This document shows positions 36,005 to 47,118 of a stretch of 64,000 nucleotides of DNA, piece by piece. The notes under the pieces were generated by a model. It was given only the letters and a program-made list of their open reading frames with translations. It had not been told where the DNA came from and ran no database searches. Every line of letters begins with the position of its first letter. Positions within the stretch are counted from its first letter, which is position 1. The position numbers and the translations under genes were made by a program. The stretch is from Sorex araneus. Taxonomy: Eukaryota; Chordata; Mammalia; Eulipotyphla; Soricidae. Location of the stretch: contig NC_073304.1 of the NCBI RefSeq assembly GCF_027595985.1, positions 145,445,246 to 145,509,245 of the forward strand. The letters run 5' to 3'.

Positions 36005-37800
36005 AAGCATGAACAATTATTTGTTTATTTTCTACCTGTGATGTCATAAGCAAGGATTTTGCCTGTGTTTTATTTTTATTTCCATAAATAAATAACTATG
36101 TACAAATATTCTCAGTTTACAAAATAGTGGAGGAAAACATTTTTAACCACAAAAGATACTTACCTATCTCATACATATTTTTCTAGAAGAAGCACAATTT
36201 AATTCCTAGCTTAGTTTAACCAAACTCTACTCTGTATAGCAGTGTCTAAAAGTGTGTACCTATTTTCTTCTATTAGAAAGAAAAGCTATAAAATAAAATT
36301 CCTCAGTTTCTTGATAAACAAAGGCCTGATTTGACCTGCCACTTATTACTGATCCACATTTAATGTACCCCAGAAAGTTAGGAACTGTCTGGGATGATTT
36401 TATTCAACTATACAGTGTAGACAACCCCACTGAGGGTATTATTAAAATAGACTATCTTGAAGGAAGTATGGCCATGGAACCTGATACTGTATTTCTAAGT
36501 GGGGAACCACCACTTCATATCAAGCCACCACATTCTAATAGCTAGGACTGCGATGCTTCTCTGAAGTGGAAAAAATTCTCAAGGCCAAATCATGATGAGA
36601 CCCTACCAGGGCATCCTCCTGGTTCCATGCCAAGCTCCCAGATCCCCCTAAATGAGTAGAGCAGATTTTATTTTGGCTTGTCAAAATGACTATTATATGA
36701 ATCATGCAGTTCACACAGTCTTAAACTGTCTTCTACAAGGTGTTTCCTTTTCAATCTAAAATCAATAATGCAAACATTTTCAAAACTTTCAATAACAACT
36801 CACAATAATAATAGTAGAAAAGGAAACTGCACACGCAGCTTAATAACAATTACCAACTTTCAGGTAAAATCAAAACAGCAATAACAACAAAACCCAAGCT
36901 CACTGTTTAAAAATAAAAATTAAAAACTCCTTGGGTTTAATTTTTACGATGGTCTAGCAACATTAATTTAATACATGCACCTTAATCTTTGTTCAATGAT
37001 ATTGCTCTGGAAATCTGAAAGTTCAGAATAAATTAGCAAACCCAGTGAAAGAGATAATCGCCCTTCCCCCATCATTCTTGATTTTAGTGTTTTCATTTCC
37101 ATTTCACATGGGTGCTTAGACAGACAAGAAGTAGGGTCAGACATAGGCAGAGAGACTTGGTAGATTAGGGATATTTCCTGGGAGAGAAAAACTAGGAGAA
37201 ATGATGGAAACAGAAATGGAGTTTTGTTTCGTAGCTGAAAAACAACTTGGCAGGACTGAGAGGGGATGAGGCATATTCAAGATATTTTAACTGTCACTTA
37301 CCTAGTGAGAGTATATAAATACAGAAAAAAGAAGAAGGAAGATGAAAGTGGGAAGGAGGAGAGGGGTACAGAGTGAGTGTTGGAAGCACACAGGTGGGGA
37401 AAGGATGCAAAATAAAGGAGAAAATATAAATTCCTGAAAAATAAATATTACAACTATCATCCATTGTTCAGTTACACTCACTAGTGCATCACCCACAGGA
37501 TCAGAGTCTGCCCTCAGGCCTGCTTCCAAGTCACATTCGTCCTTCTGGGGTCCAGGATGACGGCAAGGGACACTTTGCAGTCTGTATCTTCATTGTAAAG
37601 TCTCACCTCTGCCCAGTTTCAGGGGACATCATGTAAGTGGCAGGGCACACTTTCCTTCTAACCCTTCTCTTTAGTCGAATACAGACGCACCTCGGTGAAA
37701 AGAGCTCAGAGACTTCTACATTCTGATGACTGCTGGGATGCTTTAGGGGGCCCATTTCTGGAAGGGGGACCTGGGAAGCCCAGCAAAGAGGCAGGCCACC
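36005..37800 (-). other. THBD: Probable 3' UTR of THBD
   Basis: Human THBD has a long 3' UTR of roughly 2 kb. On the minus strand, candidate poly(A) signals (AATAAA, seen as TTTATT on plus) lie at 36667, 36398, 36075, 36069 and 36024. The cluster at 36024-36080 would give a UTR of about 1.75 kb. ATTTA pentamers near 37441, 37427, 37316 and 36084-36090 could mediate mRNA instability, which is known for THBD. No repeat interrupts the interval. The boundary is an inference. Confidence 0.4.
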
Positions 37801-39501
37801 TTAGAGTTTCTGGGCCGTTAGGTCCGTTCGCACCTGTTGCAGAACCACTTCCTTAGCTGGGGACCCACACTTGTACTCCAGCTCAGCTGGAGAAGTGCCT
37901 TGCTTCTTGCGCAGGTGGCAGAGGAGTGCCAACAGTGCCACCACCAGAGACAGGCTCGCAATGGAGATGCCAATGAGCACCCCAGAGTGCATGGGCCCCG
38001 CAGGCGAGGGCCTAGAAGTGGCGCTGGGAGTCGGGCTAATGGGCGGCTCTCCAGAGCCTGCGTCCTCATTCACCTTAACTGGATCGCAGTCGGTGGCAAC
38101 CTGGCCAGCAAGGGCAGTCTCTGGGCCGCAGAGACACTCAAAGCTGCCAGGGAGGTTGCGGCAGGCGCCCGTACATTCGTTGCTGGCGCATTCATCTATG
38201 TCAGCGCACATGGAGTCCTCGTCCAAGATGTAGCCTTCAGGGCACCGACAGACACCCGGACTGTTGGGGTCACAGTCGGCTTCGCAGACAGTCTTGTTGC
38301 AGAACATCAGACACTTGTGAGGGTCCTTCGGGTCGGGCGCGAAGCCCTCTGCGCAGATGCAGCGGAAGTCGGTCTCCCCTATAGGCTGGCACTGATACTC
38401 GCAGTCGTTCCCGAAGCATGGGTCCAGGAGCTCCACGCACTCCCCGTCCAGCATTTCGTAGCCAGGGAAGCAATGGCACTCGAAGCCTCCCTGCGTGTTG
38501 ACGCAGCGCTGCTTGCACGGGCTCGGCTCCAACAAGCAGTCGTCCACGTCCTCGCAGCGGTGCTGGTCAGCCGCCAGGCGGTAACCCGTCGCGCACATGC
38601 ACGAGTACTCGCCGGGCGCGTCGGTGCTGAGCACGCAGAATTGCTCGCAGAGCCTGTGACACGCGTGGTCGTCGCGCGCCGCGCAGGAGCGCCCATCGGG
38701 CTGCAGGACGGTGTCGGCCGCGCACACGCAGCGCGGCGCCCCGGCGCTCAGGGTGCACGCGTGCTCGCAGCCGCCGTTGTCCACGCTGCAGACCCAGGCG
38801 CCGGGCACCTCTCGACCCCAGCGCGCCTCGCCCTCCCCCGGCGAGGCCCGGCACACCAGCTGCAGCGCGGAAGGCTCCACGGTGGCGATGCTCCCCTCGG
38901 GCAGCGTCTGGAAGTCAGGCCCACGCGCCCCGAAGGGGGTGCTGTAGGTGATGGAGACGTTAGCGGCCGCGGCCTCCACGGGCAGCGGCCGGCAGGACGC
39001 CGCGAAGGGGAACTCACAGAGGAAGCCGTCGGCCGTGGCGTTGCAGCGCTGTGTCTCCCAGGCCAACTCGCCCGCGCCCGCGGCCGCCGAGACGGCGACG
39101 CACAGCGGCCCGCAGAGGGGCGCCTCGTCGGCCACGCGAGCCCACCTGCTGTAGCTCGTACTGTTGTCGCCTGTCACCCACCGGAAGCCGCGCAGGGGCC
39201 CGAGAGGGGCAACGTCGCTGCAGTTGGGCGGCAGCTCCAGGCCGATCCAGAGCTTCAGCCCGACCCCGCCGTCTCCGCCCAGAAGCAGGGAGATGACGTC
39301 GGCCGCCACGGAGGAGCGCACGGTCATCAGGTGGCCGTGCCGCCGCTTGCAGGACAGGCTGGCAGCCGCGAAGCTTTCCGGATGCCGAAAGAGCGCGAAG
39401 CAGTCGTGCTCGACGCACTGGCTGCCGTGGGGCGGAGGCTCGGTGGGCGCCGGCAGCCCCCAGCCGGCGGGGGCCAGGACCCCGAGGAGAAGGACGAGCA
39501 T
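37801..39501 (-). CDS. THBD: Thrombomodulin
   Basis: Endothelial type I membrane protein. In the family it binds thrombin and redirects it to activate protein C. Single-exon frame of 566 codons (human 575 from memory), ATG at 39499-39501 with A at -3, TAA at 37801. Order: signal peptide about 1-18; C-type lectin-like domain about 27-170 with WIGL at 85-88; six EGF modules at about 237-273, 277-316, 318-355, 358-397, 399-432 and 434-472, each with six cysteines; Ser/Thr/Pro stalk about 480-505 with SGEP at 483-486, the likely chondroitin-sulfate site; membrane helix about 507-530; RKK stop-transfer and short tail. The EGF4-EGF5 linker keeps its methionine (399). The calcium-binding DVDD and DIDE starts of EGF3 and EGF6 are present. 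N-glycosylation sequons at 93, 113, 154, 181 and 402. EGF6 is one residue shorter than human between its first two cysteines. Confidence 0.97.
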   Translation of the reverse strand: MLVLLLGVLAPAGWGLPAPTEPPPHGSQCVEHDCFALFRHPESFAAASLSCKRRHGHLMTVRSSVAADVISLLLGGDGGVGLKLWIGLELPPNCSDVAPLGPLRGFRWVTGDNSTSYSRWARVADEAPLCGPLCVAVSAAAGAGELAWETQRCNATADGFLCEFPFAASCRPLPVEAAAANVSITYSTPFGARGPDFQTLPEGSIATVEPSALQLVCRASPGEGEARWGREVPGAWVCSVDNGGCEHACTLSAGAPRCVCAADTVLQPDGRSCAARDDHACHRLCEQFCVLSTDAPGEYSCMCATGYRLAADQHRCEDVDDCLLEPSPCKQRCVNTQGGFECHCFPGYEMLDGECVELLDPCFGNDCEYQCQPIGETDFRCICAEGFAPDPKDPHKCLMFCNKTVCEADCDPNSPGVCRCPEGYILDEDSMCADIDECASNECTGACRNLPGSFECLCGPETALAGQVATDCDPVKVNEDAGSGEPPISPTPSATSRPSPAGPMHSGVLIGISIASLSLVVALLALLCHLRKKQGTSPAELEYKCGSPAKEVVLQQVRTDLTAQKL

Positions 39502-40360
39502 GCTTGTCCGGGCTGCGGCCGGGGAGCAGGGCTGGTCTCTGCGGGCCCGAGGCGCGAGCGGAGCAGCTGCGGTGGCCGACTGGACGCGCCCACGCCAGGC
39601 GGCTCTGACACCCGGGCGGCCTGGGCGTGCGTTTTTAAGCGCTTGGCCCTCCCTCCCTGGACGTTCGGGAACGGGAAGGAAGTGCCTGTGGGAAGGGCTG
39701 ATACCGCGTCCTCAGATTGCTAGGCTTTCGGGGCGCGCGCGCAGCCCTCGCTCCCCGGGCGCTCCGCGGGGATGAGTAAACAGGGCGGGCGCGCTGGGAG
39801 GTCCGCGCCGCAGGAGACCAGCGTCTCGCGCCCTGGGGACCCCCGCCCCCGCGCGCGCCGCAGCCCCTGCACCGCTTGCTGCTCTGCCTCTCCTGCCAGC
39901 CCCTTTCCTGGACAGCCCGAACGGGAGGACTCTGGAGGAGGACACCCGACGGGAGGGGCGCTGGTGCGCAGGATTCGCAAGGCCTGGGGAGAGGTGCCGC
40001 GGGAAGACACGGCAGGCGGGTAGACTCAACGCCGCTGACGGCACGATCCCAAGGCCCGGAGCTGCCGAGCGCCTGTGAGTCCTAGAGGCGCTGGGAAGAG
40101 GGAGACTCACGCCCGCGCCTCCCTCTCAGCTGGGGACCCACCAGTCTCTGACCCCGAGTGCGGAGCCAGGGGCTTCATCTAGTCCCGCGGGGTCGTCGCG
40201 GGTGTGTGATGTCCAGTCTCTGAGCACCGGCGCCCCGCAGGGCGGCGTTCGGGGAGCGCTGCGGGCACTCTGACCTGTTTATACGACCCGTTTCAGGGGA
40301 CACTTCGTCTCCTCTGCCGAGCCTGCCTCGGGAGCAGGCACCCCAGTTCCCAAGCACAGC
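38400..40360. promoter_or_regulatory. CpG island over THBD 5' half and promoter
   Basis: Dense CpG dinucleotides over the first half of the coding region and about 850 bp upstream, in sharp contrast to the AT-rich surroundings. This explains the long spurious frames on the opposite strand. Edges are estimated by eye. Confidence 0.85.
39502..39640 (-). promoter_or_regulatory. THBD: Proximal THBD promoter and 5' UTR
   Basis: On the minus strand, a TATA-like CTTAAAAAC lies at 39632-39638, about 135 bp upstream of the ATG and set in GC-rich DNA. Initiation some 25-30 bp downstream would give a 5' UTR of about 100 nt. This is compatible with the TATA-driven single-exon human gene. The motif is not canonical TATAAA, so the exact start is uncertain. 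Confidence 0.5.
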
Positions 40361-41532
40361 CCACGCGGGTGTCTGTTAAGCATTTTTCCCTTTTGGCTGA
40401 GATCAGACGATAAGGAGCTGCATGTCAGTGCCATTGGCACGACAACGGGTATTGAAATGGGGCGGACCTTTGGACCGTAGGGAGAGCTGGGAGGAGCAGA
40501 TGGGAATCTCTCAATGCCGATCTTTTCCGCTTATTCACTTAGCAGGAATGCGGAGGGGTGGGTATGAAACATAACGGAGAGTGGCAAACTTTTACTTTTT
40601 CAAAAACACCCTTTGCAGTCTCTGGTTGTAGCCTTTGACAACAAAGCACCAGGAGGCGGCGCTGTTGAACTCTAAACTGCCCCAATCCTGCTTGGTTGGA
40701 ACCCGTTCATAGCACCGGGAGAGCAGGTTTTTCGTGGGCTTGAAACTCGGCTCCAGGGAAGCCCCTAAAGAATAGCACTGCATAAGAGACTGTTTTCTCT
40801 CTGATGCGGCAGCCCTCCAGAGTTTGTGAGAGTGTAGGAGTAAGGTGACGTCCTCGCGAAAGAAAGGCGGACTGGACTGGACTCAGCCAGTGACTAAGCC
40901 AATGGCGGGACAAGGGACTCCCAACTGTCCTCGGCGCCTGGCGGGGGGGGGGGGGGAGGGGGGGGGGAGTAGAGCCGGACCACAGAGCCTCCTGAATCCT
41001 GCTGGGCACAGCTGTTCCCACACAGAAACCCAAGGAGGGCAGCATCTGCGGCTCCCAGAATCAGTCAGCACTACTGCGTTTCTGGGAAGAGGAAGAGCTC
41101 CAGATTAACATCCTGCCTTCTCTACTGGAAGCCAGACAGGCCCCTACATATACTGTCTGCTTGAGCCAAGTCAGAGGCCTGTGCACAGCGGCCCTGGAGA
41201 CGGCAGGGCAAACCGGGTTACCTGTGAAATGAGCTTGGCCTAGGACCCAGAGCAGCCTTCAGATGAGAAAGGACATTACTAGGGTGCAGGAAACAAAAGA
41301 GGGCAAGGATCAAAGTGATTAACAACCTTTGTTCAAAATGCACAAATAGTCAGAGTAAAGCACCAAAAGGTGGGACTCTCTTGAGCCTGTGTATCCCAAA
41401 GAGTGGAGTGTTGGTCTAGCATCAGATTTGTCCCGGGTCAGTCTGAGCCATTTCTTAGATAGGTCCTAGCTGATTGGCTCATCCTGGCTGAGACATCCCA
41501 ACCATGTTTTTGAGTTCATCACAGATTAAAAA
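40361..41532. other. THBD upstream flank
   Basis: Apparently unique sequence with moderate GC and no repeat. It contains the G-run described separately. No gene is supported. Distal promoter or enhancer function is possible by position only. Confidence 0.45.
40943..40967 (+). repeat. G14-A-G10 homopurine run
   Basis: Fourteen G, one A, ten G without other interruption, about 1.45 kb upstream of the THBD start codon. It can form a G-quadruplex. Length is prone to sequencing error. Confidence 0.9.
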
Positions 41533-41544
41533 CTAAGTAAGTGA

Positions 41545-41720
41545 GGGGAGCTGGAGTGATAGTACAGCAGGTAGGGCGTTTGCCTTGCACGCAGCTGACC
41601 GAGGTTCAATTCCCAGCATCCCCTATGGTCCCCCGAGCACTGCCAGGAGTAATTCCTGAGTGCAGAGCCAGGAGTAACCATCGTTGGGTGTGACCCTCCC
41701 CCCCCCCAAAAAAAGCAAAC
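41545..41720 (+). mobile_element. SOR SINE with target-site duplication
   Basis: 'ggagctggagtgatagtacagcagg' head, 'aggttcaattccc' B-box region, C-run and A-rich end. CTAAGTAAGTGA (41533-41544) and CTAAATAAGTGA (41721-41732) flank it with one mismatch. Confidence 0.92.
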
Positions 41721-42108
41721 CTAAATAAGTGAAGCGAAGGTACAGCAAGGAAGCCTGAGAACAGCATTAGTAGTCAAGTCCACATGAGAGCCTACTGATG
41801 TTTGGAGATGGGACCAGCCCAAATGAACTCCATCCTTCTTAGCAGGGAAGCAATGTACCAGATCCTTCACTATGGATGAAACTGGCAGTAGGGGTTTCCA
41901 TGCAAGATAATACAATTATGATCCATTTGGAAGCACCCAATCTGGGAGTCTTAGATGCCACACTCCAGTTTCTGTCTGGTAATAACTGCTTCTCTGGGAT
42001 AGACAAGCAGTGCTCAGCAGCAGCAAGACCAAGCCAGGAACATCCTGTCTTTGGGCTGTCCCCTTCTCCAGTTATTTTCTCTCTAGAGCCAATTTTAGAT
42101 AGTTTTTT

Positions 42109-42642
42109 TTAAATTTTATTATATCACCATGTGGAAAGTTACAAAGTTTTCAGGTTTATGTCTCAGTTATACAATATTCAAACACCATCCCTTCACCAGT
42201 GCCCATATTCCACCACCAAAATCCCCAGTATACCCCCCGCTCCCGCCCCCCCAATTGTATAACTGATGAATTTCACTCCATTTTCTCTTTACCTTGATTA
42301 CGTTCCATATTGCAAAACAAAACTCACTATTGTTGTTGGAGTTTCCCCCCAAGAAAGACAGCCCTACTAAGGAAGCATTTGATAATTGGTTTTCCATTAA
42401 AAGATTGTATGTTTTCAGTTTTTAGAAAAGGTCGTGCGGACGTGTTCCAGTCCAGCAACCCAGAGCCGTGTTAGTTGCTGCTTAGTGTCGCCAGGGCTCC
42501 ATCTGGAGAAGGTGTACCAGCTGTACCTCCTCCATCTGGATCCCCGGTGTTGTTGGCCCGGATTCGGGTCCGGAGCATTTCTCCGGCCGCGTTGCTCACC
42601 AGACTGCCTGGCCTCTTCTCTGTTGAATGTGGCAAGATGGCC
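42109..42642 (-). mobile_element. Composite non-autonomous retroposon A2 (L1-like tail, 5' module 2)
   Basis: A 534-bp unit exactly bounded by the 13-bp duplication TAGATAGTTTTTT (42096-42108 and 42643-42655). On the minus strand it begins GGCCATCTTGCC, runs through a GC-rich 5' module of about 220 bp, then a 310-bp segment homologous to element A1, and ends in an L1-like 3' terminus (ggtggtggaatatgggc, CACTGGTGAAGGGATG, tttgtaactttccac) and A-rich tail. The plus strand at its 5' end reads CAAGATGGCC, a YY1-type site. No convincing coding frame. It appears complete. Confidence 0.8.
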
Positions 42643-42655
42643 TAGATAGTTTTTT

Positions 42656-43549
42656 GAAATGCATACTGGTGTGTGTGTGTGTGTCCATCTTATCTTCTGC
42701 ATGGAGGGTGGATGGGTTGCTCCTTCTGTCTCTCCCAGCACTGGTCCTGCCATCCTGATAGGTCTGTTTTTTACTGAAACAACTTCCTTGAAGGGCAAAC
42801 TTTGTTTCCTAAATTATAAAGCTAACAACTTGTTTCGAGTTTTTGTTTCTCTAGATCTGATTATGCTATTTGCATCATTGTCCTCTCAATGTTTTTGAGT
42901 CTCTTTCTCCCGTTACTTCTAAGACACCTGTGGTCTGGCTCTGCTCTTCTTTGCCTGCATGGGGGTAGTCTCTCTCACTGTCTCAGCCCAGGACAATGGC
43001 CATTTCTCACAGTTCTGTTGGTATTCTTCACTTGTCTCTTATCTTCCCACTCTTTGTCAAACTTACCCTTGAAAGATCTGTGTCTAAGCAGATGGGGAAG
43101 GTTGATCCCCAAAAGGGACCCTCAGCCTATCCTCCCTGTGTAAATATCTGAGTCCCCCATTGGAAGTCATCAGCTCTGCATCAGACTGCCTGTTTTTCTG
43201 GACTGTTCTTCCTCATTCTCTATTCTTTTCCTGGTTTCTTTCCTACCTGTTGACAGCACTTGATAGTCACACCCTTTAATGCTGCCCATCAACTGGGACA
43301 TGCCAAGATCCTTTCACTCCCATTCAAGCTTGACCCTCTGAAGATCACTCTTCATGGTAGGCTACTTATTGGCAGTTTTCATTCAAAAGTTAATGCTACA
43401 GCTTGTGTGCAAGCCATCATAGACATCAGAGAACTGTGCCTTCCTCATTTCCATCCATCTGAATCAAGGGATTCCTGCTGACTTTCAGATACTGTCTCCT
43501 GTCTCATCTCCATTTCGTGGCTCGTGCATTTTCCTTTGCTGGTCATATG
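42656..43549. other. Intergenic DNA, nothing recognised
   Basis: Short (GT)n at 42669-42684. The frames at 42659-43143 have no recognisable domain. Confidence 0.45.
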
Positions 43550-43765
43550 TTTTTATCTTTGTTCCTCTCTATCTACTGAAATCCAATCCTCTTCTTAAGG
43601 CACAGTTGTATGTCACCACCTCAGCAATTATTCCTGAGTAACCAAACCAGAACTATTCTGTCAAAAAAAATCACAGGACTTTCTATCAGTGTTTTAGCAC
43701 TTTCAACACCTTCTTTACTTTATGCATAATCATATGGACATCAGGGTCTTTGTTATCCTGACAAC
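43550..43765 (+). mobile_element. Possible L2 fragment
   Basis: 'cttcttaaggcacagttgtatgtcacc' and a later 'catatggacatcagggtctttgttatcctgac' follow the L2 3' order loosely. Low certainty. Confidence 0.35.
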
Positions 43766-44059
43766 CGAGCTTTTGGGGAGTGAAATACAGTTCTTATGTA
43801 TCTTGGTTTCTCTGTACACCTAACAACAGATGGTGATCAGAATTTATTTGAGCATCTGTTGTTAGTATTTCTTTATGCTCCTTCCACTGTGACTTCTTCT
43901 TATTAATAATCTACAAGACAAGGAGAAGAGACCTTAGCTTCAGGGTAATGAAATGAGATTTGGAGCAAACTCGATTAGGCTAAGCCCCAGCTCCCTCACT
44001 TATAATCTGGGCATATTTGGGAAGAAATTATTGTGTAATGGGACTCAGTCACCAGCTTT

Positions 44060-44480
44060 ACTTACAAAAGCCAAAACATGAAAACACCTGTTGATAAATA
44101 AATTAATGGGTAAGATGCGATATATTTATACTGTAGTATGCTATTTGATATAACATCAAGATGAAAGCTTGCAGGGGATAAGGTGCGTGCCCTGTATCCA
44201 GCCAACACCCATTAAATCCACATATTTTGCTATGATACCACTACCATGTGCATTCTCCTGAGCACTGCCAGGTGTGACCCCTAAGTACAGAACCGGGCAC
44301 GATGGGTATGGCCTAAAAATCAAAAGAAAAATGACATACAGCCATTTGAAACAAAACAGAAGGGATTCAAGGGAAGTTGTTGAAGTAAAATAAATTAGAA
44401 AAAAAACCAAATGTATCATTTAATCTATGTGTGCAACATAGGATAAAAATCGCTTAACAGATAAAACTAAATAAGAAGCA
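44060..44480 (+). mobile_element. Old L1 3' fragment interrupted by a SINE
   Basis: L1 ORF2-end landmarks ('ttgataaataaattaatggg', 'tatatttatactgtagtatgc') end near 44160, and a diverged L1-like stretch resumes near 44330. The inserted block is SINE-like (next entry). Non-coding. Confidence 0.5.
44165..44325 (+). mobile_element. Old SOR-like SINE nested in L1
   Basis: 'tgcattctcctgagcactgccaggtgtgacccctaagtacagaacc' and 'gggtatggcctaaaaatc' give the SINE body and end. The head is degraded. Confidence 0.65.
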
Positions 44481-44849
44481 CCACTGGGTATGGCCCAAAA
44501 CCAAGGAAGAATGTTGTGTATTCACAAAATGTATGTGTTAGTGCTCTTTTACCACATGCATTTGGTGGCCATGAGCCACTTCCCCACCCCCACCTGCAGC
44601 CACTGCCAACTGATGCATGAAGGAGGAAATAGGGCCACCAAGCTGGTTGGTGATCAGTCGCAGTTTATTCCAATTCTGTCCCTCTGTTTATTCCATTCTC
44701 CCCATGCGCCTATTCCAATCTCACTGAATGCCCCACTCCAGTCTCACACTGCCTCTCATTCCTGTCTCTTACTTTTCCCATGCTAGTCTCCCTGTGTTCA
44801 GTCTCCAGTCTCACAGCCTTTGTAAAGAATACCAACAACCAGGGTGGAG

Positions 44850-45430
44850 GGTTGCAATCCCTCATAGGTGAGGTAGCACATCAACATATGAAAGCCCTTC
44901 CTTCCAGGGAAGTTCTCCTAAGACAAAGATCTCATCCTGCTAGGAGATTCACTCAAAAGCGGAATTTCATCTCATCTAAGGTCATGTTTCTCCTTTCCTT
45001 AGTCCATTTACATTTAAACGCTCATCTTAAATTTACTTACTAATAATCTTTATTGTCATTTTATATGGACACAGTAAGAAATACATAAGTTTATAAGGTG
45101 GCTCTCCTGGGAACATCTCCTATAGTTCCTAGTCTATAATCCTCAGGCCAAATTAGTCCTTTCTAACCTCACAGGGTCCTGTCCTTATCCAGTTACCTCT
45201 TTTTGGGTCATGACAGAATTTGTCCATGACTATGTTCTTAATTTATTATAAGTTTTATGGCACTTGACCTGTCCCATTTCAACGCCAGAATAACTTACCA
45301 CTTGCCCTGGGTCTATCTAGTCCCTTCATCAGGACCCTGCTTTGGGGTGCTAGGAACTAAGGGCAACTGAGGCTTAAGTCAAGTAAATATGACAATGCCC
45401 AGGATTAAATATTATTCAGAGTGAATTAAT
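44850..45430 (-). mobile_element. LTR-like dispersed repeat, copy 2
   Basis: In minus orientation it follows copy 1 (2960-3440) over several hundred bases. Shared landmarks are 'gacttaagcctcag', 'agttcctagcacccc', 'gacccagggcaag', 'gtcatggaca', 'ggaccctg' and 'gattccgct/gaaattccgct'. Considerably diverged and without the 3' AATAAA part. Class unresolved. Confidence 0.55.
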
Positions 45431-45560
45431 TCCCATTACAAAAGCACACATTAACTGTCTTTCTGTGTCTATACAAAAAGGACATTGCTCTAATGTATTT
45501 TATGCAAAGGACATAAGGAAAAGAGAAAGGTAATATTTCACTTAAAAATACAAATCCCGA

Positions 45561-45725
45561 GGGGCTGGAGCGATAGCACAGCAGGTAGGGCATTTGCCTT
45601 GCACGCAGCCGACCCATGTTCGATTCCCAGCATCCCATATGGTCCCCTGAGCACCGCCAGGGGTAATTCCTGAGTGCAGAGCCAGGTGTAACCCCTGTGC
45701 ATCGCCCTTCCAAAAAGAAAAAAAT
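45561..45725 (+). mobile_element. SOR SINE with target-site duplication
   Basis: Near-consensus head and body (GGGGCTGGAGCGATAGCACA, catgttcgattcccagcatc). ATACAAATCCCGA (45548-45560) and ATATAAATCCTGA (45726-45738) flank it with two mismatches. Confidence 0.94.
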
Positions 45726-45738
45726 ATATAAATCCTGA

Positions 45739-47105
45739 GATCTCTGAAGAATTAATTTGTCTTTACAAGTCACAGGTTCTGGTTAGGGGAAATGAGTGAT
45801 TAACAGATAGGTGAAGCAGAGCACAAAGGAGAAGTTAAAGATGAATGCCAAGGAAATGGAAGTGCTCCAGGAGCACTGGTGATGGGTGTTACTTAGGAAA
45901 CCTAAGCTCCCTGCTGTAGAGGAGAAAGCACAAGTCAATGTCACCCTACAGAATGTTATGCCTAGGATTTCCCTCCCAACTCCCTCCACTTGTAATTTGT
46001 AGGCAGTTTCTGATTCTACTAATAAGAATGTTGGTAATTTTTTTTGGTTGTGGAAGGATCTTATTTCCGGTCTCCTTAAAGTTGTCTGCTCTGGAACTTA
46101 TGTGTGTATGGAAATAGAAACATAAAATATGTTACCTTTTGTGACTAGCTTCTTTCACTTAAATGTATCTTATCAAATACGTAAGTTGCAAATATTTTCT
46201 TCCATTTTCATTTCCATTTTAACCCATTTACTTTTAATCTATCTGTGCTTTTATGTATATAATGAATTTCTTGTGAGTAACATATTTTTGAATCTTATTT
46301 CTTTTCCCTACTTACCTCCCCTCCAAAAATCTTTCTCTTCAGGTAACCATAGTTCTATTATCAATGTCCCCGGATTGTCATAAAATGGTGCATCACTTAA
46401 ATTTTATATTTTTAAAATAATTTTTAAGTAACTATGTATGAGATCTGCATCATACATATGTAATTTTTAAGTAACTATGTATGATCAATGTACAAAATAT
46501 TTGAGAGATGAATAACAAGTAGAATGCAATTTGAATTATTTTAATTTCAATGCAAACAGTTTCTGGTTCTGCCTATAAGAGTATTGTGTTTTTACTATTA
46601 TTATGTATTTTATCAGGGAGGTATTCTTTTCTTTTTCAGTCCTAAAAAGATTCAGACAGACACCAGTGAAGATAAAACAGATGTAATGCTTTTGCAATTC
46701 AAGTTTCATAGAATTCTTGAATTAACTTCTGAGTTAAAATAATACAGAACTATCTCAGTCAAAAAGAATTCTCTAAAAAAAATGTTTTGTCAAACTTTAT
46801 TTTAATGATATTTAGTATATTTTATGTAACATTTCTTCCCAGGAGGCTATATTTTTCTTGAAAACACAATGCATGTTTGAAAGAAATGCTCTTTTTTTTG
46901 TGAAGATAATCTTCACAAAAAAGCCAAAAATCCAAGTGTTACTTGGAAAACATCAAATAAATTTTGACATCTGATGATCATTTCCTGTGCGATGAGTTCT
47001 GGGCTTAACTGTGTGAGGGAGAAGAGGCTGAAAAGTGGAACATATGCAGAGAACATGTAACTCATTAGCTAGGAAAATAAAACAAAGGATTATATTTAAA
47101 AATGT
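45739..47105. other. Intergenic DNA with small local repeats
   Basis: AT-rich. A 24-bp segment starting TAATTTTTAAGTAACTATG occurs at 46418 and 46461 (period 43). The hairpin at 46894-46922 is listed separately. No gene. Confidence 0.5.
46894..46922. repeat. Perfect inverted repeat, 14-bp arms, 1-nt loop
   Basis: TTTTTTGTGAAGAT, one A, then ATCTTCACAAAAAA. It could extrude as a hairpin in DNA or fold in RNA. No promoter or transcript evidence. Confidence 0.85.
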
Positions 47106-47118
47106 ACTTAACAAGAGA

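Noticed and set aside
37837..39723. 628-codon open frame on the plus strand across THBD
   Set aside because: It is the antisense shadow of THBD in a CpG island: low stop frequency from GC bias, no domain, low-complexity Ala/Arg/Gly composition.
45990..46600. Weak similarity between about 46003 and 46546 ('cagtttctg.ttct')
   Set aside because: Only about 40 bp with several mismatches; not enough to claim a duplication.
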